In this document: positions 18,533 to 26,453 of the stretch, in pieces
Numbering within the stretch: the first letter of the stretch is position 1
Layout: the number at the start of each line of letters is the position of its first letter
Origin: Polyangiaceae bacterium
GTDB lineage: Bacteria; Myxococcota_A; Polyangia; Polyangiales; Polyangiaceae
Direction: 5' to 3'
Length of the DNA stretch: 64,000 nucleotides
Assembly (NCBI GenBank): GCA_015075635.1
Contig: JABTUA010000001.1
Location: 1,364,001-1,428,000 of the forward strand
The notes under the pieces: generated by a model
The model's input: the letters and a program-made list of their open reading frames with translations, nothing else
What the model was told of the DNA's origin: nothing
Database searches by the model: none
Position numbers and translations under genes: made by a program

Positions 18533-18898
18533 ATGCCGACCAAGAAGTGGACGACGAAGGACGGCCGGGTTCCCGGCCCTGGGAAGTGGCAGCAAGACAT
18601 CACGCAACGCCCGGATGATGCATCGCTCCTGTCTCGTACGCAGTTGGTCGAGCTTGTCGGCGTGTCGAACAGCACGGTGATCTCGAAAGCGATCGAGCGT
18701 CTTGGCATCGCGCCAGCAGCCGAAGGCCAAAAGATGAGGAGCACGTACAACAACGGTGGCCGCGGGCAGCGATCCTTCGACGTTCCGTACTTCTATCCCG
18801 CGGTCGCCGAACGAATTCGCGACGAGCTTCGAAAGCACAGCGTGGCCGCGGGGGATGGCCGCTTCACGTATGCGGGCAAGAGTTACCGCTGGCTCTGA
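18533..18898 (+). CDS. Small helix-turn-helix-like protein, partner of dynamin-like gene
   Basis: The product is about 121 residues. The central LSRTQLVELVGVSNSTVISKAIERLGI segment looks like a MerR-type helix-turn-helix. A Gly/Lys-rich N-terminus and a C-terminus with FDVPYFYPAVAERIRDELRKH follow the pattern of a short winged-helix protein. It starts 6 bases after the dynamin-like GTPase stop, so it is in the same operon. It could be the regulator of that operon or an accessory subunit. The family is not recognised. Confidence 0.65.
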   Translation: MPTKKWTTKDGRVPGPGKWQQDITQRPDDASLLSRTQLVELVGVSNSTVISKAIERLGIAPAAEGQKMRSTYNNGGRGQRSFDVPYFYPAVAERIRDELRKHSVAAGDGRFTYAGKSYRWL

Positions 18899-18971
18899 CC
18901 GCCTCCTCCAGTTCGCGCCGTGGGCTTCGTCTTGGCCAGTGCCGTGTGCGTCCGGAGTGCCCCGCCGTGCC

Positions 18972-21521
18972 TCACAGCCTCGGATCCACCGGCTCGCTCT
19001 CCAGCCCGAGGACGCCGAACACGCACTCGTGAACGCGGTACAGGGGCTCTCCCTCGACGAAGCGGTGGAGCGCCTCGAGACCGAGCGCGAACTCGCGCAT
19101 CGCGAGCGAGCGCTTGACGGAGAGCCCGCGTGCCCGAAGGCGTTCGAGGTGTTCGGGTGCCGAGTACTCCGGCCCGTAGATGATGCGCAGGTACTCGGCA
19201 CCGCGACACTTGATGGCAGGCTGCGCAAGGCCACGTCTGCCTTTCACGATCCAGCTGAGGGGCTTCACCACCATGCCCTCGCCGCCGGCGCTCGTGATGG
19301 CCTCCCACCATTCGACACCGGCAACTTGGCTCTCGGCGCTGGTGAGATCGACTCGCCGGTAGGGGGTCTGAAGGAGGAGCTCCGGATCCTGTCGGCAGAG
19401 CTCGGCGAGCGTGTCCATGTGCCAAACGTGGGTCTGGTCGGTGTGGACCTTGCCTTCCGTTGCGAGAAGGTGGAACGGCGCGAGCACGAGATCGCTCGAG
19501 CTCGAGACGGGCCAGCAGTAGCGCCGGTACGCGTCGATGTAGCGCGCCACCGAGCTCTCGCGTTCGCGGAAGCGGCCCAGTAGTTCGCTGATGGTAGCTC
19601 GAGCGCCATCGGCCAGCGTCTCCCCACGGTCGAGGGTGCGCTCGAGCGCGGCGGATGCAGCGCCGAGCGACGCGGTGCCCGCCGAGCCCGTCGCAGCGTA
19701 CTGCTCGCGGAGCAGCTCCTTCGCCTTGACCGACCACGGCATGAGCTCGGCGTCGAGGCAGAGCCAGTCCGTCTGGAAGCGATCCCAGAATCCAGCGGAC
19801 GTGACGGCCGCCTGAACCCGAGCGAGGAAGGACTCTTCGAGGGAGCGATCCGAGAAGAACGGACGCCCAGTCCGGCTCAGAACGACGCCGATGCGTTCGT
19901 CATGTGCGCCGAAACGCCGGTGCGCCACGCCTGGGTCACGGCACACGATGACGACGGCGCGCGAGCCCATGTGCTTCTCCTCGCACACGACTTCTGGAAC
20001 GCCCTGGCGTTGGTAGTACGCGAAGGCGTCTCGCGGGTGCTCGAGCAACGGTCCGCTCTCTGCCGTCTCGGTCGGCGACATCGTGGGCGGCAGGTAGATG
20101 AGCCAGCTCGGGGCCACCGCGAATCGGCTCATCACGTCGAGGGCGGCGCAGGCGTTCCCCTCGCGAATCGTGATGTTCGAGTGAAGCCGCGTCGAGAGGA
20201 CGCGCTTGCCGAGCACGTCCTTCACGTCCAGGAGGTCGCCGCGTTCATCGGCGCGTGCCACGGGGCGGATCGGCTCGTAATAGGTACGCGCCGCGCTCAC
20301 CTGGACGAGCTCGCGCTCCGGGTACTTCAGCGCGGTGAGGCTTCCGCCAAACACGCAACCCGTGTCGATGCAGAGAGTGCGATTGACCCACTCCGGCTTG
20401 GGAACCGGCGTGTGGCCATAAATGACCATCGCTTTGCCGCGGTATTCCGACGCCCAGTCGTACCGAACCGGGAGGCCCAGCTCGTCGGTCTCGCCCGTGG
20501 TCTCGCCGAACAAACAGAAGTCGCGGACCTTGCCGGAGCCTCGCCCCTGAAGCTCTTCCTTGAGGCCCGCGTGCGCCACGACGAGATTGCCGTCATCGAA
20601 CACGTAGTGGCTGACCAGGGACTCGATGAACTCGAGGACCTGACTCGAGAACGCCGGGTCTTCTGCCTCGAGCTGGCGCAGGGATTGTTCGAGGCCGTGC
20701 GTGATACGCACGTCCCTTCCGCTGAGCTTCCGGGCCAGCTTCCGCTCATGGTTGCCCGGGACGCACAGCGCATGCCCGTTCGCCACCATCCACATCACGA
20801 GCTTGAGGACGGCCGGGATCTTCGGCCCCCGGTCGACGAGATCACCAAGGAAGATGGCGCGCCGACCTGCGGGCGGGACCGCGCGCGGAAAGTCCGGCGG
20901 GCCGGAGAGCTCGTATCCCAGCTGCTGGAGCAACGCGGCGAGCTCGTCGAAGCAGCCGTGCACGTCACCGATGATGTCGAACGGTCCTGATTCCAGCTTC
21001 CGGTCGTTCCAGAGCGGGGTCCGGACGATCGTCGCGGCCTCGATCTGCTCGGGCTCCAGCACGAACACGTGCCGGAAGCCCTCACGGCGTAGCGACTTGA
21101 GTGAACGCAGAAGGTCCCGGTGTTGCCTCGAGACGACGTGCTCGCCGAACGAGCGGTCCGGGCGGGTAGCGTTCCTGGCGTGCGCAACCTTGGGTGGCAC
21201 TTGCAGGACGATCGCGACAGGCAGGCAGTGGTACTGGCGAGCGAGCGCGACGAGCGGCTTGCGGCTGTCGGGTTGGACGTTCGTGGCGTCGATTACCGTG
21301 AGCCTTCCGGCGGCGAGACGCTTTCCCGCGACGTAGTGCAGGGCATCGAAGGCCGCGGCCGACGCGGTCTGGTCGTTCTCGTCGTCACTCACCAGCCCGC
21401 GGAAGTAGTCGGACGACAAGACCTCGGTGGGCTTGAAGTGCTTGCGGGCAAAAGTGCTCTTGCCGCTCCCGGTCGTTCCGACCATGACCACGAGCGATAG
21501 CTGGGGTACTTCGAGCTTCAT
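18972..21521 (-). CDS. pnkp: Polynucleotide kinase-phosphatase-ligase (Pnkp) of the RNA repair system
   Basis: The product is about 849 residues with all three modules of bacterial Pnkp. An N-terminal 5' kinase has the P-loop GTTGSGKST (15-23). A central metallophosphatase has GDVHG (185-189), GDLVDRGP (226-233) and GNHE (256-259). A C-terminal adenylyltransferase/ligase has the nucleotidyl-acceptor motif KHMG at 516 and a GEGMVVKPL motif V. The enzyme heals the 5'-OH and 2',3'-cyclic phosphate ends of cleaved RNA, then seals them together with Hen1, which adds a protecting 2'-O-methyl. Its start overlaps the hen1 stop by four bases (ATGA). Length and domain order are as usual for the family. 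Confidence 0.95.
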   Translation of the reverse strand: MKLEVPQLSLVVMVGTTGSGKSTFARKHFKPTEVLSSDYFRGLVSDDENDQTASAAAFDALHYVAGKRLAAGRLTVIDATNVQPDSRKPLVALARQYHCLPVAIVLQVPPKVAHARNATRPDRSFGEHVVSRQHRDLLRSLKSLRREGFRHVFVLEPEQIEAATIVRTPLWNDRKLESGPFDIIGDVHGCFDELAALLQQLGYELSGPPDFPRAVPPAGRRAIFLGDLVDRGPKIPAVLKLVMWMVANGHALCVPGNHERKLARKLSGRDVRITHGLEQSLRQLEAEDPAFSSQVLEFIESLVSHYVFDDGNLVVAHAGLKEELQGRGSGKVRDFCLFGETTGETDELGLPVRYDWASEYRGKAMVIYGHTPVPKPEWVNRTLCIDTGCVFGGSLTALKYPERELVQVSAARTYYEPIRPVARADERGDLLDVKDVLGKRVLSTRLHSNITIREGNACAALDVMSRFAVAPSWLIYLPPTMSPTETAESGPLLEHPRDAFAYYQRQGVPEVVCEEKHMGSRAVVIVCRDPGVAHRRFGAHDERIGVVLSRTGRPFFSDRSLEESFLARVQAAVTSAGFWDRFQTDWLCLDAELMPWSVKAKELLREQYAATGSAGTASLGAASAALERTLDRGETLADGARATISELLGRFRERESSVARYIDAYRRYCWPVSSSSDLVLAPFHLLATEGKVHTDQTHVWHMDTLAELCRQDPELLLQTPYRRVDLTSAESQVAGVEWWEAITSAGGEGMVVKPLSWIVKGRRGLAQPAIKCRGAEYLRIIYGPEYSAPEHLERLRARGLSVKRSLAMREFALGLEALHRFVEGEPLYRVHECVFGVLGLESEPVDPRL

Positions 21522-22912
21522 TGCGAGAACACCGCCATCTGAGTGGGAGCTCCCACGCCCTGGTCTTCCGGCCCGACGGGCACGAACCGGACCGCGTACC
21601 CGTGTTCTTCAGCGACTCGGTTCGCCCACCCCTGAAACTGCTCTCGGCTCCACTCGAAGCGGTGGTCGCGGTGTCGGAATGAACCCGCTGGCAGACCCTC
21701 GAACCGCACGTTGTACTCCACGTTCGGCGTGGTCACGACGACGGTCCGCGGCTTCGCGTGCTCGAACAACACGCGCTCGAGCACCGGGACGCGCTCCAGG
21801 TCCAGGTGTTCGATCACCTCGACGAGGCACGCCGCGTCGAAGTCGGCCAGGCGCTCGTCCCGGTACACGAGCGAGCCCTGAACCAGGCTGATCCGGCCCC
21901 GCTGACGCTCCCGGATTTCGTCCAAACGGAGGCGCTCGTGGGCGCGCTCGAGCGCGTGCGGCGAGACGTCCATGCCGACGATTCGCGTGAAGTCCTTGTC
22001 CTGCATCAGCGCGCGGAGCAAATGACCCTCGCCACAGCCCAAGTCGACGACGCTCTTCGCGTTCGCCGCCTTCAGGGCTCCGATGACCGCCCCGAGACGT
22101 TGCTCGCTCAACCGGACGCGCTCCTCGACCGCGGCCTCCTCGCGCTGCTTGGCCTCTTCGTTCGCGTCGGGGTCGACCTCATCGTCTGCAGCGAGACGCT
22201 CGAGGGCATCGCGGGCGAGGCTCCGCCGGTACTTGAGGAAGCGGGACACGATCAGCTCGCGCTCGGGATGGGCCGGAAGCCAGGACGCACCCTTGGCGAG
22301 CAGCTTGTCCACCTCGTCGTCGCCCACGAAGTAGTGCTTGTCGTTATCCAGAACGGGCATGAGCACATAGAGGTGCGCCAGGAGGTCGGACAGCCGCACT
22401 TGCCCCTCGAGCTCGAGAGCCAGGTGCGCCCCAGGACCCCACTCCGGAAACTCGGGATCGAGCGGCAGCGGCCGGGTCGTCACCTCGTACCCGAGCGGCG
22501 CGAACAAGCGCTGAACGAGGCTCTCGCCGCCCCGGCACCGCAGCGCGCTCAAGCTCACCTCCAGGGGGATGGCGCTCTTCGCGAGCTCCGACCGCTCCCG
22601 CGAGCGACCCCCTAGCGCCGAGCCGAACACCTGGGCGATGGCCACCGAGAAGAACGACGAGCCGACGTAAGGCCGGTCGTTGACGTAGGCGCCCAGGGTA
22701 GGGGCGTCGCCGCCCCGGCGGCCCCGGACCAGGCCGATGGGGTCCAGATCCAAGAGCAGTGCAGCCGAGCACTTCTCCTCGGTGACCACCGGGTAGAACA
22801 CGTGGGCCTTGCCGAAGCTCAGCTCGAAGCTCTGACACCTCCCCGGGTGCTTCTCCAGGAGATAGCCGAGATCCGGCGCCGGCCGGTGCGTGGTCGTGAT
22901 CGTGAGCAACAT
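21518..22912 (-). CDS. hen1: 3'-terminal RNA ribose 2'-O-methyltransferase Hen1
   Basis: The product is about 464 residues and begins with the typical bacterial Hen1 opening (MLLTITTTHRPAPDLGYLL). The N-terminal 240 residues are the Hen1-specific domain that activates the Pnkp ligase. The C-terminal methyltransferase has the SAM-binding motif VVDLGCGEG (288-296) and the Mn2+-binding residues Glu365, Glu368, His369 and His385 (EVIEHLD...FEHAKP). It methylates the 2'-OH at the break so that the repaired RNA resists a second cut by the same ribotoxin. It is the first gene of the hen1-pnkp operon. The start codon follows directly on a terminator-like T-run with no visible ribosome-binding site (see the site at 22914-22950). 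Confidence 0.95.
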   Translation of the reverse strand: MLLTITTTHRPAPDLGYLLEKHPGRCQSFELSFGKAHVFYPVVTEEKCSAALLLDLDPIGLVRGRRGGDAPTLGAYVNDRPYVGSSFFSVAIAQVFGSALGGRSRERSELAKSAIPLEVSLSALRCRGGESLVQRLFAPLGYEVTTRPLPLDPEFPEWGPGAHLALELEGQVRLSDLLAHLYVLMPVLDNDKHYFVGDDEVDKLLAKGASWLPAHPERELIVSRFLKYRRSLARDALERLAADDEVDPDANEEAKQREEAAVEERVRLSEQRLGAVIGALKAANAKSVVDLGCGEGHLLRALMQDKDFTRIVGMDVSPHALERAHERLRLDEIRERQRGRISLVQGSLVYRDERLADFDAACLVEVIEHLDLERVPVLERVLFEHAKPRTVVVTTPNVEYNVRFEGLPAGSFRHRDHRFEWSREQFQGWANRVAEEHGYAVRFVPVGPEDQGVGAPTQMAVFSQ

Positions 22913-22913
22913 G

Positions 22914-22950
22914 ACAAAAACGAAAAGGCCCGCTCCTTTTCGGGCGGGCC
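22914..22950 (-). terminator. Intrinsic terminator-like hairpin directly before hen1
   Basis: Read on the minus strand, GGCCCGC and GCGGGCC form a 7-bp perfect stem around a 10-base loop (22927-22950) and are followed by TTTTCGTTTTTG (22915-22926) which ends one or two bases before the hen1 ATG. A second perfect hairpin (8-bp arms at 22956-22963 and 22967-22974) lies just upstream. The arrangement is a textbook rho-independent terminator placed inside the leader, where the ribosome-binding site should be. It could end an upstream transcript or work as an attenuator of the RNA repair operon. Confidence 0.7.
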
Positions 22951-23801
22951 TCGAAGAAACGACGCTGTCGTTTCGAGTCTACCCGCCCCACCAGGGAGCA
23001 AACGGTGCTCGTCCGCGGGCAAGCCAGCGGGCGTCGCGCTGGGCGACGACGTAGCTGTTACCGACGAGCAGATTCATGGCGGCGGAGTCAGCCACAGATC
23101 GTCCGGCTCGGCAAGGAGGTCATCCAGCGCCCGAGAAACGGCCGTTCTATCGGCCGCCTATTCGGCCCTGGAGCGGCCCGAAATGCGGCGGCACGACGGC
23201 CGCGCGAACGGCCGCACAGACGCCGCTACGACGGCCGCACGGGCGGTGTCCGACACGGTGTCGCGCGGCGACGGGCGCACGCCCGCGAAAACCGCCGTTT
23301 GCGCGCGTGCCCCGCGCGGACTTGCCGCGCGCAATACGCGCGCTGGGCGCGGCTACTGCGCGCGCTGGGCGCGCCCACTGCGCGCGTACAGCGCGCCCTG
23401 CGAGCGCGAAGACTGCGTCGCTCCGCGTCGAGCTGCGGAATACGGGATCTAGCACAAAAACAGCCACTTTGTGTCCCCTGCGAGGCCTCGCAGAGGCTTC
23501 CCAGGCGCGTCGGCGAGGCTTCGCCCTGGGCTCGCGCAGGCGCGGGCTCGGGCCTGGTAACGGGTTCAAGTCCGCGCGCAACGACGCCGCAAATCCTCGC
23601 GTGGAGCTCGAGGTGGTGCTCAGCCTGGGGCGAGCACCACCAGAGCATCACCTCGGGACTCGAGCAGGTGGTGCTCAAGATTTCCAAGCACCACCTGAAG
23701 CACCACTTTTCCGTAACGGCTGGATCGTCCGGGTAACGGCGTGTGTGCGATTACGATGACTTGCGAAGATGCGTAACAGCGAGAAACGCGATTTTCCCCT
23801 T
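22951..23801. other. Non-coding region rich in inverted repeats, left flank of the tRNA-Gly repeat
   Basis: About 850 bases without a convincing gene. It holds repeated ACGGCCGC units and palindromic GCGCGC runs (about 23130-23400). At about 23610-23700 there are two neighbouring hairpins built from the same arms (GGTGGTGCT...AGCACCACC), one with loop around 23625 and one around 23680. GTAAC occurs four times (23557, 23713, 23733, 23773), the last three close to the attachment-site-like repeat. Confidence 0.6.
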
Positions 23802-23849
23802 TTGCCAAGGTGGACGTCGAGGGTTCAAATCCCTTCTCCCGCTCCGAAA
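23802..23849 (+). repeat. Attachment-site-like direct repeat: 3' half of tRNA-Gly(GCC), left copy
   Basis: The sequence runs from the anticodon loop TTGCCAA through anticodon stem GGTGG, T-arm GAGGG-TTCAAAT-CCCTT and acceptor strand CTCCCGC to the end. The 5' half (GCGGGAG...) is absent upstream, so this is not a functional tRNA. It is identical over 48 bases to 63707-63754. Integrases of the tyrosine family commonly recombine in tRNA 3' halves and leave such copies at island ends. Confidence 0.85.
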
Positions 23850-23865
23850 GATCGAGTGTGAAATC

Positions 23866-23900
23866 CGCCGGTTGAGCTTCAGCGCTCAGCCGGCGTTTTT
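23866..23900 (+). terminator. Hairpin with T-run after the left tRNA-Gly fragment
   Basis: CGCCGGTTGAGC and GCTCAGCCGGCG (23866-23877, 23884-23895) form a 12-bp stem with one G-U pair and a 6-base loop, followed by TTTTT. A matching structure occurs after the right copy at 63771-63805. It fits the terminator of the original tRNA gene or of an integrase gene ending here from the other strand, whose TGA stop lies in the hairpin. Confidence 0.7.
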
Positions 23901-24090
23901 CGTTTCACCTCCCATGCGCACACCGATGCGCACCACGTCCCACGTCCGAGACCTCCGCCGCCCGTGCCAGATCTTGGAACGTGCGGCGCATGGCCCGGGG
24001 CGTGATGCGCTTCTTGAGGCCCATGGCCTTCGCTACGACGCGGAAGGGCTGGCCCAACGCCTTGGCACTCAACGGCGCGGAGTTTGGCGA
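23886..24090 (-). pseudogene. Remnant of a tyrosine-type integrase (C-terminus)
   Basis: In the minus-strand frames the segment PFRVVAKAMGLKKRITPRAMRRTFQDLARAAEV can be read at about 23950-24055, the box with the RxxRRTFxxL helix typical of tyrosine recombinases next to their catalytic His/Arg. After a frame break the sequence ends in GVRMGGETKNAG and a stop in the hairpin beside the tRNA-Gly fragment. The same ending (GVRMGGKTKNAG) occurs beside the right copy at 63791-63829. The body of the gene, including the catalytic Tyr, is missing. It shows how segment B arrived but cannot be active. Confidence 0.6.
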
Positions 24091-24724
24091 CTACGCGCGA
24101 ACCTTGGTGGGCCAGCGCATGGCGCCCTCGGCTTTGTGGGCGACTGCAACCCATTTGCGGGAATTGGCCGTGAACTGAGCGGGGGTGGGCGCCCTGCGGA
24201 ACAGCTCGACGCGCTCGAACCCCGCCGCGAGGAGCAGGTTGCGGATCTCGGCGCCGCTGTACTGGCGGACCGAGACGCTGCGCCGCACTCGGCGTTGGCC
24301 CTTGGTCATCGTCCAGAGGTCGCGCATCCGGTTGGTGCGCTCGTCCCAGCGCCAGACATTGGCGATGTGGACACCGCCATGCGTCTCCTCCCACTGGGAG
24401 AGATGGTGACGCAGGAGCCAGGTCTTGTTGAAACCTTCCACTAGAAAGCGTCCAACGCACGCTCACGCCCGCGTCCCGCGCGGCACGGCGAGCCCGGCGG
24501 AGGTAGGGTTGAGAGAAATCCACGCCGGTGACGTCCATGCCCAGCTTCGCCAGTGGAATCGCGATTCGCCCCTGGCCGCACGGCACGTCTAGCACGTGCT
24601 GCCCCCGTCGTAGGCCGAGCAGTCGCTTCACGATCTGAGCGTGTTGGGCGGTGAGCGCCGGCGTGAACTGGTCGGCCAACACCTGTCCGTACAGGTCGTC
24701 GAAGAACGTGGCGTACCAGGTCAT
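24091..24724 (-). pseudogene. Class I SAM-dependent methyltransferase, internal deletion and frameshift
   Basis: The 5' part (24724 down to about 24460) encodes ATFFDDLYGQVL... and the SAM-binding block HVLDVPCGQGRIAIPLAKLG, then VTGVDFSQPYL. At about 24450 the frame changes and the sequence resumes as RFLVEGFNKTWLLRHHLSQW, RQYSGAEIRNLLLAAGFE to a stop at 24091. Roughly 60 residues between the two halves are lost. The gene starts in the stop of the peptidase E gene (ATGA), so the two were one operon. It is a broken methyltransferase without an assignable substrate. Confidence 0.75.
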
Positions 24725-25434
24725 GGCTCGGCTTCACCGATTCGACGCGCGGCGATCGGCGTTTCGACGATCTGCCCGCCGACGGCTTCCACCCGGTACG
24801 CGCTCGCGCCCGGTCGCGACGAGACGACGTCTGCCAGTGAGCCATCCACGAAATGGAGAGCGACCCCGTCGTCGGCGGCGTACCCCGCCTTCATGCCGGC
24901 AAGAACTTGTGCGTGGTACGCCGGGCGTCGCTTCGGCTCTCCGTCGTAGTGGGGGCAATTGCTACCGGGCAGGAAGCCCAGCCCCGCGAGCGGGTTCAGT
25001 TCTGGGCCGAACGAATCCGTGATCCCCTGCTCGAACCAGCAGATGGATCCGGCGCTGATGCCCGCGAGCAAGCTGCCTGATTCGAGCGCTCCGCGCAGCG
25101 CGCCATCGAAATCGTGGAGGCGCCAGACGGCGAGCATGTTCGCCGTGTTGCCGCCCCCGACGAAGATGACGTCCTGCTCCTTGGCGAACGCCGCCAGATC
25201 CGTGACGCTCCGGCGAAATAGCTCCAGGTGGGTTGGCCGGCACTGAGCCGTCGAGAAGCGCTTGTAGAACCGCACGACGTAGTTCTCGTTGTCGCCACTC
25301 GCCGTTGGCACGAAGCAGATGCGCGGACACGGCGAGCGCGCCAGCCCGAGGATGAAGTCGTCGAGAGCAGGGTTCACTTCCATGGAGAACCCGCCGCCAC
25401 CGAGTGCGACGATTTGGCCGCGCGCCGACACCAT
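24721..25434 (-). CDS. pepE: Peptidase E-like serine peptidase (family S51)
   Basis: The product is about 237 residues. It has a GGGGFS opening, the GGGNTANMLAVW loop (93-105) and the nucleophile elbow GISAGS with Ser127, followed by PHYDG with a His at about 162, as in aspartyl dipeptidase PepE and cyanophycinase-type relatives. It probably removes N-terminal Asp from small peptides in the cytoplasm. I chose the ATG directly before VSARGQIVALGGGG; the open frame upstream is Arg-rich shadow. The methyltransferase pseudogene overlaps its stop by four bases. Confidence 0.85.
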   Translation of the reverse strand: MVSARGQIVALGGGGFSMEVNPALDDFILGLARSPCPRICFVPTASGDNENYVVRFYKRFSTAQCRPTHLELFRRSVTDLAAFAKEQDVIFVGGGNTANMLAVWRLHDFDGALRGALESGSLLAGISAGSICWFEQGITDSFGPELNPLAGLGFLPGSNCPHYDGEPKRRPAYHAQVLAGMKAGYAADDGVALHFVDGSLADVVSSRPGASAYRVEAVGGQIVETPIAARRIGEAEP

Positions 25435-25516
25435 TTGACCCGGAGCGAGCCTCGCACGACCGCGTGCGTCGAGCCAGCGGCGGCGAGAGCTTGCGCCACC
25501 ACGCCGGGGTACAGCA

Positions 25517-26065
25517 TCAGCCCGCGCAGTACTCGGCGCCGAGGCTCGTCGACAGCTCGAGGCAGCTCGAGGGCGCAAACGTCACGCCCGCTTTCGGGCC
25601 CGTGCAGGTGCACACCACGGTCGGCGAGTCCTTGGTTTCGCAATCGACGCCCCAGGTCGGGCACGAGATCTTGCAGCTCTGCTTGTAGGGCGGGTCACCC
25701 GGGCCCATGCCGCCCTGACCCATGCTGCACTCGTCTCCGCTACTCGGGTACGAGCACTGATCGAGGGCGTCGAGCTCCGGCTTGCAGAGGTCGTCGATGT
25801 CGTGCTCGCAGCCGGAGAACTTCTCGATGCCGCAGGTCACGACCTGGTCGAACGCTGCGGTGCAGCCGGTCTTCGCCTCGCTGGCGCGCTGCTCGTGGAG
25901 CTGGGCGTTGCACTCCTCTGCGGTCATGGGCGAGCACTGGGCATTCGAGATCTTGGCGCACAGCTCCTCGATCAAAGCGTCGGGGTTCTGTTGGGCCGTG
26001 TCGCTGGTCGAGCCGCCGCAGGCACTGGCCCCGACCAGCGGTAGGAGGACCCACAGAGTCTTCAC
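25517..26065 (-). CDS. Secreted Cys-rich lipoprotein
   Basis: The product is about 182 residues with a GTG start. The signal peptide KTLWVLLPLVGASAC has a lipobox ending in Cys at about residue 15, so it is lipid-anchored after export. The mature part has at least twelve further cysteines spread evenly (CAKISNAQC, CNAQ, CTAAF, CGIEKFSGC, CKPEL, CSYPS, CSMG, CKISCP, CETK, CTC), which suggests a disulfide-stabilised small-domain protein. The pattern is common among myxobacterial lipoproteins of unknown role. It stands alone between an acetyltransferase region and the peptidase E gene on the same strand. Confidence 0.7.
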   Translation of the reverse strand: MKTLWVLLPLVGASACGGSTSDTAQQNPDALIEELCAKISNAQCSPMTAEECNAQLHEQRASEAKTGCTAAFDQVVTCGIEKFSGCEHDIDDLCKPELDALDQCSYPSSGDECSMGQGGMGPGDPPYKQSCKISCPTWGVDCETKDSPTVVCTCTGPKAGVTFAPSSCLELSTSLGAEYCAG

Positions 26066-26210
26066 GCAGCCAGTGTAGCACCTCGGCTCCGAGCCCTCTG
26101 GGTGGCGCCGCCCCAAGACTTGCACGGGCGGCGGCGATGAGGCGCGCGACGCTTTTGAAAATCACGTAACGAAACGTGGCTTGGTGCGTCCGCTTCAGAT
26201 GACGACGGGC

Positions 26211-26453
26211 CTAGCCAGTGGATCCCCACTGGCCTCCGCCGAGCTTCGTGCCGCTGCTGGCGCCGATGGCCACGAAATCGCCCTTCTGGCTGCACTGTCC
26301 GTCGTCCTGGAGCGTGCTCTGGACGTTCCAGATGATTCGCTCGTACTTGAGGTGATCGTGATGCCGGCCTCCCAATCCGGGCTCTGGTGCGGAAACTCGC
26401 GGGGGCGCCGGAGGAGCGATGTGCAGGCGACGTCCCCGACCCTGATTCTGCCA
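26211..26453 (-). pseudogene. Short coding-like remnant after the acetyltransferase
   Basis: Eighty codons without a start codon stay open in the same frame as the acetyltransferase, directly beyond its stop. The second half reads as plausible protein (HHDHLKYERIIWNVQS, CSQKGDFVAIGASSG, LGGGQWGSTG) and ends in TAG. It looks like the C-terminus of an unidentified gene left after rearrangement. Expression by stop-codon readthrough cannot be excluded but nothing supports it. Confidence 0.3.

Noticed and set aside
23540..23600. T-arm-like GGGTTCAAGTCC at about 23562
   Set aside because: No acceptor or anticodon stem can be paired around it; too short to call another tRNA fragment.
22802..23759. 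Several open frames of 140-240 codons before the left repeat
   Set aside because: Arg/Ala-rich translations of repeated GCGCGC and CGGCCG sequence, all frames similarly open; no start signals.
23760..23850. Complete tRNA gene
   Set aside because: Only the 3' half from the anticodon loop is present; no D-arm or 5' acceptor strand upstream of either copy.
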